Shown: piece after piece, positions 11,711-23,221 of the stretch
How the letters are laid out: every line of letters starts with the position of its first letter
How positions within the stretch are numbered: the first letter of the stretch is position 1
Origin: CADEEN01 sp963840805
Lineage (GTDB): Bacteria; Pseudomonadota; Gammaproteobacteria; Burkholderiales; Burkholderiaceae_C
Assembly (NCBI GenBank): GCA_963840805.1
Contig: CAWJAJ010000016.1
Location: 1 to 64,000, forward strand
Length of the DNA stretch: 64,000 bases
Reading direction: 5' to 3'
Notes under the pieces: generated by a model
The model's input: the letters and a program-made list of their open reading frames with translations, nothing else
Database searches by the model: none
Told to the model about the DNA's origin: nothing
Translations under genes and position numbers: made by a program

Positions 11711-13375
11711 TTACAACAGCACGCGCCGGAAGTCGGCGAGGATCTGGCCGAGGTAGGCGTTGAAACGTGCCGCGGCGGCGCCGTCGATGACGCGGTGATC
11801 CCAGCTCAGCGACAGCGGCAGGATCAGGCGCGGCTGGAAGGCCTTGCCGTCCCAGCGCGGTTCGGTGCTGCTCTTGCACACGCCGAGGATCGAGACCTCG
11901 GGTGCGTTGATGATCGGCGTGAAGTAGCGCCCGCCGATGCCGCCCAGCGATGAGATGCTGAAGCAGCCGCCGCTCATTTCGGCCGGGCTCAGCTTGCCGT
12001 CGCGCGCCTTCTTGGCCAGCTCGCTCATCTCCTGGCTGATCTGGAAGATGCCCTTCTTGTCGGCATCCTTGATCACCGGAACCATCAGACCATTCGGCGT
12101 GTCGGCCGCAAAGCCGATGTGGAAGTAGTTCTTCAGCACGAGCTGCTCGCCGTCCAGCGAGGCATTGAACTCGGGAAACTTCTTCAGCGCAGCGACCGAG
12201 GCCTTGATCAGGAAGGCCAGCATCGTGACCTTGACGCCGCTCTTCTCGTTCTCCTTGTTCAGCTGGACGCGGAAGGCTTCGAGCTCGGTGATGTCGGCAT
12301 CGTCGTGGTTGGTGACGTGCGGGATCACGACCCAGTTGCGGTGCAGATTGGCGCCACTGATCTTCTTGATGCGCGAAAGATCCTTGCGCTCGACCGGGCC
12401 GAACTTCGCGAAATCCACCTGCGGCCAGGCCAGCAGGCCGGGGAACGCACCGCCGCCAGCCGCGGCCGTCGCGGGCGGCGCCTTGGCCTTCTGCGCCGCG
12501 GTCTGCACCGCACCGGCCATCACGCCCTTGACGAACGATTCGACGTCGACCTGCGTGATGCGGCCCTTCGGGCCCGTGCCCTTCACTTCGTCGAGCGGCA
12601 CGCCCAGTTCGCGCGCGAGGCGACGGATCGTCGGCGACGCGTGCGGCAGCACGCCCTTGGGCGCGGCCGGCTCGTGAGGCGGCAGCGCCGCGGTGGGCGG
12701 AATGTGGGCGGAAGCCAGCGCCGGCGCGGCCTGCTGCGCCGGCGCACCAGCGGCGGCCGGGGCCGTCGCACCCGGCGCTGCCGCCGTGGCGGGCGCCGCC
12801 GATCCCTGCAGCACGGCGATCAGGCTGCCCTTGGCGACCTTGTCGCCCAGCTTGACCTTGACCTCGCCGACCACGCCGGCGTGCGACGACGGGATCTCCA
12901 TCGACGCCTTGTCGCTCTCGACCGTGATCAGGCTCTGTTCAACCTTGACGCTGTCGCCCGGCTTGACGAAGACCTCGATCACGGCCACTTCGTCGAAGTC
13001 ACCGATGTCGGGCACGCGGACCTCGATCGGACCGGTTGCCGCCGCCGCTGGCGCCGCGACGGGCGCAGCCGCCGGTGCCGGAACCGGCGCAGCCGCCGCA
13101 GCCGGTGCGGGCGCTGCTGCGGGCGCTGCCGCCGCGCCGGCGGCCTCCAGCAGCAGCACCAAGGTGCCCTCGCTGACCTTGTCGCCGAGCTTGACCTTCA
13201 GCTCCCGGACGACGCCGGCATGCGACGACGGGATCTCCATCGACGCCTTGTCCGACTCCACCGTCAGCAGCGATTGATCGGCGGCCACCGTGTCGCCCGG
13301 CTTGACCAGCAACTCGATGACCTCGACCTCCTTGAAGTCGCCGATGTCCGGGACCTTGACTTCCACCAATGCCAT
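11711..13375 (-). CDS. aceF: Pyruvate dehydrogenase E2, dihydrolipoyllysine acetyltransferase
   Basis: E2 core of pyruvate dehydrogenase; it moves the acetyl group from E1 to CoA. At 554 aa it has two lipoyl domains (residues about 1-80 and 120-195, each with ESDKASMEIPSSHAG), Ala/Pro-rich linkers, a peripheral subunit-binding domain (HASPTIRRLARELGVPLDEVKGTG) and the catalytic domain ending with the active-site motif SWDHRVIDGAAAARF. The start ATG at 13375 is followed by the usual MALVEVKVPDIGDF. The reading frame is intact. It lies 21 bp after aceE and directly before the proteasome-like gene. Confidence 0.95.
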   Translation of the reverse strand: MALVEVKVPDIGDFKEVEVIELLVKPGDTVAADQSLLTVESDKASMEIPSSHAGVVRELKVKLGDKVSEGTLVLLLEAAGAAAAPAAAPAPAAAAAPVPAPAAAPVAAPAAAATGPIEVRVPDIGDFDEVAVIEVFVKPGDSVKVEQSLITVESDKASMEIPSSHAGVVGEVKVKLGDKVAKGSLIAVLQGSAAPATAAAPGATAPAAAGAPAQQAAPALASAHIPPTAALPPHEPAAPKGVLPHASPTIRRLARELGVPLDEVKGTGPKGRITQVDVESFVKGVMAGAVQTAAQKAKAPPATAAAGGGAFPGLLAWPQVDFAKFGPVERKDLSRIKKISGANLHRNWVVIPHVTNHDDADITELEAFRVQLNKENEKSGVKVTMLAFLIKASVAALKKFPEFNASLDGEQLVLKNYFHIGFAADTPNGLMVPVIKDADKKGIFQISQEMSELAKKARDGKLSPAEMSGGCFSISSLGGIGGRYFTPIINAPEVSILGVCKSSTEPRWDGKAFQPRLILPLSLSWDHRVIDGAAAARFNAYLGQILADFRRVLL

Positions 13376-13396
13376 GTCGTGTCTCCGGTGTTCTTG

Positions 13397-16114
<2,718 letters not shown>

Positions 16115-16194
16115 GGTTGTCTCCTGAGTACGTCGTGAGGGCCTTGTTCTGCGCCCTGCGGTCGTGCGCCGGGGCGGCCGGCGCGCAGTGTCGC

Positions 16195-16260
16195 ACAAAG
16201 TGCCAACTTTTCAAATCGTGGCTTTTAGTTTCATATTATGGAATTTTATGGTTAGCCGAG
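16195..16260. promoter_or_regulatory. AT-rich divergent promoter region between aceE and the sensor kinase
   Basis: The 177-bp gap between aceE and the kinase gene holds a stretch of about 60 bp that is far richer in A+T than its surroundings. It contains TATTAT at 16234-16239, which reads ATAATA towards aceE and is a plausible -10 element. This is the likely promoter area for both transcription units. No operator can be named from one sequence. Confidence 0.4.
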
Positions 16261-16291
16261 CAGGTGACGCGGCCTCGATAATTCGCCCCAT

Positions 16292-18904
16292 ATGCAGCAG
16301 CGCCCCGTACCGTCCCGCGCCGGCGATTCGCCATTCTCGCGAACGCAACGCCTGTTCGGACGCTGGTGGCGCCGCCAGTCTCCGAGCCGGCAGGATCGCT
16401 TCGCCACCTTCGCGCCACTGATGTCGGTGCTGCTGTTCCTGGCCGCGATCATTGCGGCGTTCTGGTACCTGCGCAATGAGGAAATCGCGCGCGAAGCCGA
16501 TACGGTCCAGCGCGACACCGAGATCGCGCAGCAGCAGATCCGGCTGCGCCTGCAAGACGATCAGGAACAGGTGGTGCGCCTGGCTCGCGGCATCGTCGGC
16601 GGCGAGATCGACGAACCGGCCTTCGAGGCACGCGCCGTGGCCTTTGCGCGCGAGCGGCCCGCGCTGACGCACCTGACGTGGATCGCCGCCAACCGTACCG
16701 TGCGCGCCAGCCACGCCGTGGCGGTATTCCACCCCGAGGCGAATCCGAGCGGTGACGCCATGCAACCGGCGCTGCCCGTGGCGGGCGAAGCCAGCCAGCC
16801 CGAGAAGGCCTTCGCTGCGGTGCGTGAGCGACGCACAGCGCTGTTCTCGGGCGCCTTCCGTAACGCCAGTGGATCGCCCGTCTTCCAACTGCAGGTGCCC
16901 GTGCTCGAGCGCAGCGTGTTTGCCGGTGCGCTGATTGCCGAGTATTCGATCGACTCGTTGCTGCGCACGACGGTGCCGCCGGAAGTCACGCAACGCCACA
17001 CCGTGGCCGTACTCGACGCCGATGGCGTCGAACTCGCCGGCAGCGTGTTGCAGATGCCCGGCCAGCACGCGAGCCGACCGACCATCGTCCACGACCTGCC
17101 GTTGGCGCCGGCCGCCAACGGGCTGGTGCTGCGCGGCCAGGGCTGGCGCACCTCGGTGGGCCTGGTCGGCAACACGCTGTTCTGGATGGTCGTGGCGCTG
17201 TCGATCCTGACGGTGTGGATGCTGCTCGGCACCTGGCGCCACATGCGGCGGCGAAGCCAGATGCAAACCGCGCTGGTGCAAGAGACCAACTTCCGGCGGG
17301 CGATGGAAAACTCGATGCTGACCGGCATGCGCGCGATGGACGCCGACGGCCGCATCACCTACGTCAACCCGGCGTTCTGCGCGATGACCGGCTTCACCGA
17401 GGCCGACCTGGTCGGCCGCCTGCCGCCGTTCCCCTATTGGCCGACCGACCGCATCGACGAGAACATGCGGCTGCTGCAGCAGGAACTGCAGGGCCGCAGC
17501 CCGTCCGGCGGCATCGAGGTCAAGGTCATGCGCAAGGACGGCTCGTTGTTCGACTCGCGGATGTACGTCTCGCCGCTGATCGACGCACGAGGACAGCACG
17601 CCGGCTGGATGACCTCGATGACCAACATCACCGAGGCCAAGCGCATCCGCGATCAGCTGTCGGCCTCGCACGAACGTTTCACCACCGTGCTCGAGGGCCT
17701 GGACGCCGCGGTGTCGGTGCTGTCGGTGCAGCAAAACGAACTGCTGTTCGCCAACCGCTCGTACCGCCTGTGGTTCGGCGCCGACCCGAAGGGCCATGCC
17801 CAGTTGGCCAGCAACAACGTGCTGCTGCCGTTCGTGACGCCGGACGAGGACTCCTTCGACGACGTCGACAGCCTGTCGGGCCTGCCCGCGGAATCGCTGA
17901 TCGCCGCCGGCGCCGATCCGCGCGAGGTCTACGTCGAGTCGCTGAAGAAGTGGTTCGACGTGCGCTCGCGCTACCTGCAGTGGACCGACGGCCGGCTGGC
18001 GCAGATGCTGATCGCCACCGACATCACCGCGCGGCGCCGCATCGAGGAGCAGGCGGCGCAGCAGGCCGAGAAAGCCCAGGTGACGAGCCGGCTGGTGACG
18101 ATGGGTGAGATGGCGAGTTCGGTGGCGCACGAGCTGAACCAGCCGCTGACCGCGATCACCAACTACTGCAACGGCATGGTCTCGCGTGTGCGCGCCGACT
18201 CGATCGGCAAGGACGACCTCGTCGCGGCTCTCCAGAAGACCGCACGCCAGGCCGAGCGCGCCGGCCAGATCATCCACCGCATTCGCGCCTTCGTGAAACG
18301 CAGCGAACCGCAGCGCCAGCGCGCCGATGCCCGCGCGATCGTCGACGACGCGGTCGAGCTGGCGGGCATCGAGCTGCGCCGGCGCAACGTCGCGCTCACG
18401 ACCTACGTCGCGCAGCGCCTGCCCCCGCTGCTGTGCGACCCGATCCTGATCGAGCAGGTGGTGCTGAACCTGCTGAAGAACGCCGCCGAGGCGATCGACT
18501 CGGCGCAGTTGCCGGCGGTGCGCCGCCACATCGAATTGCGCGTCGTGCCGCGGCACACGCCCGAGGAAGGCGGCGTGATCGAGTTCAGCGTCACCGACCG
18601 CGGGCCCGGCGTGCGCGAAGACGTGCTGGCGCGGCTGTACGAAGCATTCTTCTCGACCAAGGTCGAGGGGCTGGGCATCGGGCTGGCGCTGTGCCGCTCG
18701 ATCGTCGAGTCGCACCGTGGCCGAATGAAGGCGGTAAACCTCTACAATGGCGAGGCTGTGGTGGGCTGCCGTTTCGCCTTCACGCTGCCGGTCGATACCA
18801 CCGGCCGCGGCGAGGCAGCCAGCCGCCCAGCCACCCAAGCCGGCCCCGCCGCCCCGACTGCGCAATCCGCGCATCAGCACGCCAACGCAAACGTCACACC
18901 ATGA
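16292..18904 (+). CDS. Membrane PAS-domain sensor histidine kinase
   Basis: Sensor kinase of a two-component system, 870 aa. A first membrane helix (SVLLFLAAIIAAFWYL, about residues 45-62) and a second (TLFWMVVALSILTVWMLLGTW, about 290-310) enclose a periplasmic sensor region of about 225 aa. Two PAS domains follow (FRRAMENSMLTGMRAMDADGR and ERFTTVLEGLDAAVSVLS). The phosphoacceptor helix is MGEMASSVAHELNQPLTAI, with His near residue 612, and the ATPase part shows NLLKNAAEAID and DRGPGVREDVL. This resembles FixL/DctB/TtrS-type kinases. It overlaps the response regulator by 4 bp (ATGA). Its divergent position next to aceE suggests, but does not prove, a link with carbon flux; the ligand is unknown. 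Confidence 0.88.
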   Translation: MQQRPVPSRAGDSPFSRTQRLFGRWWRRQSPSRQDRFATFAPLMSVLLFLAAIIAAFWYLRNEEIAREADTVQRDTEIAQQQIRLRLQDDQEQVVRLARGIVGGEIDEPAFEARAVAFARERPALTHLTWIAANRTVRASHAVAVFHPEANPSGDAMQPALPVAGEASQPEKAFAAVRERRTALFSGAFRNASGSPVFQLQVPVLERSVFAGALIAEYSIDSLLRTTVPPEVTQRHTVAVLDADGVELAGSVLQMPGQHASRPTIVHDLPLAPAANGLVLRGQGWRTSVGLVGNTLFWMVVALSILTVWMLLGTWRHMRRRSQMQTALVQETNFRRAMENSMLTGMRAMDADGRITYVNPAFCAMTGFTEADLVGRLPPFPYWPTDRIDENMRLLQQELQGRSPSGGIEVKVMRKDGSLFDSRMYVSPLIDARGQHAGWMTSMTNITEAKRIRDQLSASHERFTTVLEGLDAAVSVLSVQQNELLFANRSYRLWFGADPKGHAQLASNNVLLPFVTPDEDSFDDVDSLSGLPAESLIAAGADPREVYVESLKKWFDVRSRYLQWTDGRLAQMLIATDITARRRIEEQAAQQAEKAQVTSRLVTMGEMASSVAHELNQPLTAITNYCNGMVSRVRADSIGKDDLVAALQKTARQAERAGQIIHRIRAFVKRSEPQRQRADARAIVDDAVELAGIELRRRNVALTTYVAQRLPPLLCDPILIEQVVLNLLKNAAEAIDSAQLPAVRRHIELRVVPRHTPEEGGVIEFSVTDRGPGVREDVLARLYEAFFSTKVEGLGIGLALCRSIVESHRGRMKAVNLYNGEAVVGCRFAFTLPVDTTGRGEAASRPATQAGPAAPTAQSAHQHANANVTP

Positions 18905-19527
18905 GCTTGATTCCGAAGAAGGGCACCGTGTATGTCGTCGACGACGACGAGGCCGTGCGCGACTCGCTGCAGTGGCTGCTCGAGGGCAAGGACTACCGCG
19001 TCAAGTGCTTCGATTCGTCGGAGTCGTTCCTGTCGCGATTCGATCCCCGCGAAGTCGCCTGCCTGATCGCCGACATCCGCATGGACGGCATGAGCGGGCT
19101 GGAGTTGCAGGACCGCCTGGTCGAGCGCAAGAGCCCGCTGCCGATCGTCTTCATCACCGGCCACGGCGACGTGCCGATGGCAGTGACGACGATGAAGAAG
19201 GGCGCGATGGACTTCATCGAGAAGCCGTTCAAGGAAGAAGAGTTGCTGGGCCTGGTGGAGCGCATGCTCGACACGGCACGCAACTCGTTCAGCCAGCACC
19301 AGGAACAGGCCAGCCGCGATGCACTGCTGTCGCGGTTGACCACACGCGAGGCGCAGGTGCTCGAACGCATCGTCGCCGGGCGCCTGAACAAGCAGATCGC
19401 CGACGACCTGGGCATCAGCATCAAGACGGTCGAGGCGCACCGCGCCAACATCATGGAAAAGTTGAACGCCAACACCGTGGCCGACCTGCTGAAGATCGCG
19501 CTCGGGGCCCAGACCGCGAAGGCATAG
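18901..19527 (+). CDS. FixJ/TodT-family response regulator
   Basis: Partner of the upstream kinase, 208 aa. The receiver domain starts VYVVDDDEAVRDSLQWLLEG and has its phosphorylation Asp in LIADIRMDGMSG, a Thr in FITGHGD and the conserved Lys in EKPFKEEEL. The C-terminal LuxR-type helix-turn-helix is LTTREAQVLERIVAGRLNKQ followed by KTVEAHRANIMEKL. The start overlaps the kinase stop, so the pair is translationally coupled. Likely targets are unknown; the divergent aceE operon is one candidate. Confidence 0.92.
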   Translation: MSLIPKKGTVYVVDDDEAVRDSLQWLLEGKDYRVKCFDSSESFLSRFDPREVACLIADIRMDGMSGLELQDRLVERKSPLPIVFITGHGDVPMAVTTMKKGAMDFIEKPFKEEELLGLVERMLDTARNSFSQHQEQASRDALLSRLTTREAQVLERIVAGRLNKQIADDLGISIKTVEAHRANIMEKLNANTVADLLKIALGAQTAKA

Positions 19528-19540
19528 TGGGACCACCCCC

Positions 19541-19616
19541 GAAGCGGCTTCGCCGCTCCCCCTCGAGGGGGCAACGCCGGCGGCCCGGCAAAGCCGGTTC
19601 CGCGGCGTTCGCTTGG
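19541..19616. repeat. GC-rich intergenic palindromic repeat
   Basis: The gap between the response regulator and folD contains short hairpins packed together: AGCGG/CCGCT around a CTTCG loop (19543-19557), then a perfect 14-bp palindrome CCCCCTCGAGGGGG at 19558-19571, then GCCGG-rich sequence. Sequences of this kind are scattered between genes in Burkholderiales genomes. A related GC-rich stretch lies at 45616-45699 in this window. Confidence 0.45.
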
Positions 19617-19617
19617 T

Positions 19618-19646
19618 AAGGCCGCGGCCAGCGGCCTTGTTTCCTT
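19618..19646 (+). terminator. Probable intrinsic terminator after the response regulator
   Basis: A perfect 8-bp stem AAGGCCGC / GCGGCCTT with a 5-base loop (GGCCA) is followed by the T-rich run GTTTCCTTT. It lies after the two-component operon and just before folD, so it should end the former transcript. The T run is broken, hence only moderate confidence. Confidence 0.5.
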
Positions 19647-19661
19647 TCTGAGTTCACGCCC

Positions 19662-20517
19662 ATGACTGCCAAGATCATCGACGGCACCGCGTTGTCGCAG
19701 CAGATTCGCTGCGCAGGTCGCCGAACGCGCGGCGGCGCTCGCTGCGCGCGGCATCAAGCCCGGCCTGGCGGTGATCCTGGTTGGCGACGACCCGGCCAGT
19801 GCCGTCTACGTGCGCAACAAGGTCAAGGCCTGCCACGACAGCGGCCTGCACTCGGTGCTCGAGCGCTACGCCGCCACGATGTCGCAGGCCGAACTGCTGG
19901 CTCGCATCGCGGCGCTGAACGCCGATCCCGGCGTCCACGGCATCCTGGTGCAGATGCCGCTGCCCAAGCACCTCGACGCGCACCGCGTCATCGAAGCCAT
20001 CGCACCGGCCAAGGATGTCGACGGTTTCTCGGTGCGCAGCGCCGGTGAGTTGATGACCGGTCTGCCCGGCCTACGGCCGGCCACGCCGCTGGGCTGCATG
20101 AAGCTGATCGAGAGCACCGGCGTCGACCCGCGCGGCAGGCACGCGGTGGTCATCGGCCGCAGCAACACCGTCGGCAAGCCGATGGCCCTGCTGCTGCTGC
20201 AGGCCCATGCCACCGTGACGGTGTGCCACAGCGCGACGCCGGATCTGTCGGTGCATGCGCGACAGGCCGACATCTTGGTCGCGGCCGTCGGCCGGCGCCA
20301 TACCGTGACCGCCGCGATGGTCAAGCCCGGCGCGATCGTCATCGACGTCGGCATCAACCGCAATGAAGCCGGCAAGCTGTGCGGCGACGTCGATTTCGCC
20401 GCTGTCTCGCAGGTGGCCGGCTGGATCACGCCGGTACCCGGCGGCGTCGGCCCGATGACGATCGCGATGCTGTTGGTGAATACCCTTCAGGCGGCAGAAC
20501 AATCGCGCGCAAGTTGA
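19662..20517 (+). CDS. folD: Bifunctional methylenetetrahydrofolate dehydrogenase/cyclohydrolase, one frameshift
   Basis: Interconverts 5,10-methylene-, methenyl- and 10-formyl-tetrahydrofolate in one-carbon metabolism. The start MTAKIIDGTALSQQIR is family-typical. One surplus base near 19712 breaks the frame, after which GLAVILVGDDPASAVYVRNK, the catalytic Lys region and the signature PVPGGVGPMTIAMLLVNTL read through. The C-terminal half holds the NADP-binding domain (VVIGRSNTVGKPMA). The corrected length is about 284 aa. It lies 41 bp before prlC on the same strand. Confidence 0.93.
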
Positions 20518-20558
20518 ACCCGAGGCACACTGTCGCCCCGCGCGAACCGTATTGCCCC

Positions 20559-22577
20559 ATGAGCAACCCCCTGCTGCTTACCGACAGCCTGCCGGCCTTC
20601 GATGCCATCCGCCCCGAGCACGTCACGCCGGCGGTCGACATCCTGCTGCGCGAGGCCGAGGCAGCGCTGGAGAAGGTCGTCGCCCCCGACGTGCCGGCCG
20701 AGTACGACGCGATGTCGGCGGTGCTCGACGTGGCCACCGAGCGGCTCGGCCGCGCGTGGGGCGCGGTGTCGCATCTCAACGCCGTGGCCGATACGCCGGC
20801 GCTGCGCGCGGCCTACAACGAGAACCTGCCCCGGGTGACCGAGTTCCACACCCGGCTCGGCGCCGACGAGCGCCTGTACGCCAAGTACAAGGCCGTTGCC
20901 GCCAGCTCGGCGGCAGCGGCGCTGGCCGCGCCGCGACGCAAGGCGTTGGCCAACGCGCTGCGCGACTTCGTGCTGTCCGGGGCCGAACTGCGCGGCGATG
21001 CGAAGGCGCGCTTTGCCGCGATCCAGGAGCACACCGCTGCACTGGAACAGCAGTACCGCGAGCACGTGCTCGACGCCACCGACGGCTTCGCGCATTACGC
21101 CGGCAGCGAAGACCTGGCCGGCGTGCCGGCCGACGTGCAACAGGCCACGCGCGAGGCGGCCGAGGCCGAGGGCCGGCCCGGCCACAAGCTGACGCTGCAT
21201 TACCCCGTCTACGGCCCGGTGATGCAATACGCGACGAATCGGCGCCTGCGCGAGACGCTCTACACCGCGTACGTCACCCGGGCCAGCGAACTCGGCCCGA
21301 GCGAACGCGACAACGGCCCGCTGATGCGCGAGCTGCTGGCGCTGCGCCAGGAGGCCGCGCAACTGCTGGGCCATGCCAACTACGCCGAGGTGTCGCTGGT
21401 ACCGAAGATGGCACGCTCGACGGCCGAGGTGCGCAGCTTTCTGCGCGACCTCGCGTCGCGCGCGCGCCCTTATGCCGAGCGCGACCTGGCCGAGCTGCGC
21501 CGCTTCGCGGCGGCGGAGTTGAACCTGCCCGACCTGCAGGCCTGGGATGTGGCGTACGCCAGCGAGTGCCTGAAGGAGCAGCGTTACGCCTTCAGCGACC
21601 AGGAGGTCAAGCGCTACTTCACCGAGGGCACGGTGCTGGCCGGCCTGTTCGACATCGTGCAGACGGTGTTCGAGGTGACGATTCGCCCCGACAGCGCCCC
21701 GGTCTGGCACGACAGCGTGCGCTTCTACCGCATCGAGCGCGACGGGCAGTTGCTGGCGCAGTTCTACCTCGACCCCTATGCCCGCGCCGGCAAGCAGCCC
21801 GGCGCGTGGATGGACGACGTGCGGCTGCGCTGGGTGCGGCCCGATGGCACGCTGCAGACGCCGGTGGCCACGCTGGTCTGCAACTACACCCCCCCCGTCG
21901 GCAACGAACCGGCGCTGCTGACGCACGATGACGTGATCACGCTGTTTCACGAGTTCGGCCACGGCCTGCACCTGATGCTTACGCGCATCGATGATCTCGG
22001 TGTTTCGGGGCTGTCGGGGGTCGAGTGGGATGCGGTCGAGTTGCCGAGCCAGTTCATGGAGAACTTCTGCTGGGAGTGGGCCGTGCTGCACCGCCTGACG
22101 GCGCACGTCGAGACCGGCCAGCCGCTGCCGCGCGCGCTGTTCGACAAGATGGTCGCGGCGAAGAACTTCCAGAGCGGGCTGGCCACGCTGCGCCAGATCG
22201 AGTTCGGCCTGTTCGACCTGCGCATCCACGCCGAGTTGGACGCCGCCGAGCGCGTGCAGCAGGTGCTCGACGAAGTGCGCCAGGAGGTCGCGGTGTTGCG
22301 GGCGCCGCCATTCAATCGCTTCCAGCACAGCTTCTCGCACATCTTTGCCGGCGGCTACTCGGCCGGCTACTACAGCTACAAGTGGGCCGAAGTGCTTTCG
22401 GCCGATGCCTGGAGTGCCTTCGAGGAGGCCGGCGCGCTGTCCGTCGCCACCGGTCGGCGTTTGCGTGAAGAAATTCTCGAAGCCGGCGGCAGCCGCACCG
22501 CGCTCGAGAGCTTTACCGCCTTCCGCGGCCGTGAACCCCGTATCGACGCGCTGCTGCGGCACCAAGGTATGGGTTGA
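20559..22577 (+). CDS. prlC: Oligopeptidase A, M3 family zinc metallopeptidase
   Basis: Cytoplasmic M3 oligopeptidase of 672 aa that degrades short peptides, including cleaved signal peptides in related bacteria. The zinc-binding motif HEFGH lies at about residue 464 (TLFHEFGHGLHLML), with the second-shell Glu in GVEWDAVELPSQFMENF. The N-terminal helical region (PLLLTDSLPAFDAIRPEHV) and the C-terminal FSHIFAGGYSAGYYSYKWAE are typical. The start at 20559 was taken because upstream sequence in the same frame belongs to the end of folD. Confidence 0.95.
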   Translation: MSNPLLLTDSLPAFDAIRPEHVTPAVDILLREAEAALEKVVAPDVPAEYDAMSAVLDVATERLGRAWGAVSHLNAVADTPALRAAYNENLPRVTEFHTRLGADERLYAKYKAVAASSAAAALAAPRRKALANALRDFVLSGAELRGDAKARFAAIQEHTAALEQQYREHVLDATDGFAHYAGSEDLAGVPADVQQATREAAEAEGRPGHKLTLHYPVYGPVMQYATNRRLRETLYTAYVTRASELGPSERDNGPLMRELLALRQEAAQLLGHANYAEVSLVPKMARSTAEVRSFLRDLASRARPYAERDLAELRRFAAAELNLPDLQAWDVAYASECLKEQRYAFSDQEVKRYFTEGTVLAGLFDIVQTVFEVTIRPDSAPVWHDSVRFYRIERDGQLLAQFYLDPYARAGKQPGAWMDDVRLRWVRPDGTLQTPVATLVCNYTPPVGNEPALLTHDDVITLFHEFGHGLHLMLTRIDDLGVSGLSGVEWDAVELPSQFMENFCWEWAVLHRLTAHVETGQPLPRALFDKMVAAKNFQSGLATLRQIEFGLFDLRIHAELDAAERVQQVLDEVRQEVAVLRAPPFNRFQHSFSHIFAGGYSAGYYSYKWAEVLSADAWSAFEEAGALSVATGRRLREEILEAGGSRTALESFTAFRGREPRIDALLRHQGMG

Positions 22578-22609
22578 GGGCAAGCGCGCAGGCGGTTAGA
22601 TTCGGGGTC

Positions 22610-23221
22610 ATGAAACCACTGCCCTTCCCGCTTGTCCTCCTTGCCGCTGCGTTTGCGCTCGCCACACCGACCGCGCACGCGCTGTTCAAGGTCATCGGCC
22701 CCGACGGCAAGGTGACCTATACCGATCGGACACCCTCGGCCAGCGAAGGCCGCGTGGTGCCGGTCAACCCCGACACCGGTCGTGCCGGCGAGTCGGCGCT
22801 GCCCTTTGCGTTGCGCGAGGTGGCGACGCGCTTCCCGGTCACGCTGTACACCGCGAGCAACTGTGGCGACGCCTGCACGATGGGGCGCAGCTGGCTCGCC
22901 AAGCGCGGTGTACCGTACACCGAGCGCATCGCCGAAACCGATGAAGAGCGCGAGTCCTGGCAACGCATGGTCGGCGGGCTCCAGGCGCCGGCGTTGAAGG
23001 TCGGCGCACAAGTGCTGCGTGGCTTCACGCCGGCAGCCTGGGAGGAAACCCTCGATACCGCCGGCTACCCGCGCCAGTCGATGCTGCCGGCCAATTACCA
23101 GCAGCCGCCGCCGCAGCCGCTCGGCGAACGCCGCCCGGCGGCACCGCGGGCGGCCACCTCGCAGCCGCCTGCGGCGCCGGCAGCGGAAGCGGCGTCAAAT
23201 CCGGCCGGCATCCGCTTCTGA
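22610..23221 (+). CDS. Exported DUF4124 protein with glutaredoxin-like domain
   Basis: A 203-aa secreted or periplasmic protein. A clear signal peptide (LPFPLVLLAAAFALATPTAHA) precedes a DUF4124-type segment (LFKVIGPDGKVTYTDRTPS). A thioredoxin/glutaredoxin-like region then carries two cysteines spaced CGDAC rather than the usual CxxC (VTLYTASNCGDACTMGRSWL), and ends with GGLQAPALKVGAQVLRGF. The C-terminal 60 residues are Pro/Ala-rich and low in complexity. Its 3' end overlaps the convergent MFS gene by 27 bp. Redox activity is a guess from the fold. Confidence 0.75.
   Translation: MKPLPFPLVLLAAAFALATPTAHALFKVIGPDGKVTYTDRTPSASEGRVVPVNPDTGRAGESALPFALREVATRFPVTLYTASNCGDACTMGRSWLAKRGVPYTERIAETDEERESWQRMVGGLQAPALKVGAQVLRGFTPAAWEETLDTAGYPRQSMLPANYQQPPPQPLGERRPAAPRAATSQPPAAPAAEAASNPAGIRF

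Noticed and set aside
16211..18880. An 889-aa open frame on the minus strand over the sensor kinase
   Set aside because: Antisense shadow caused by high GC; the kinase frame on the plus strand has complete domain motifs.
23195..23221. Overlap of the DUF4124 gene and the MFS gene as a possible wrong stop
   Set aside because: Both frames are intact with sensible C-terminal ends; short convergent overlaps are common.
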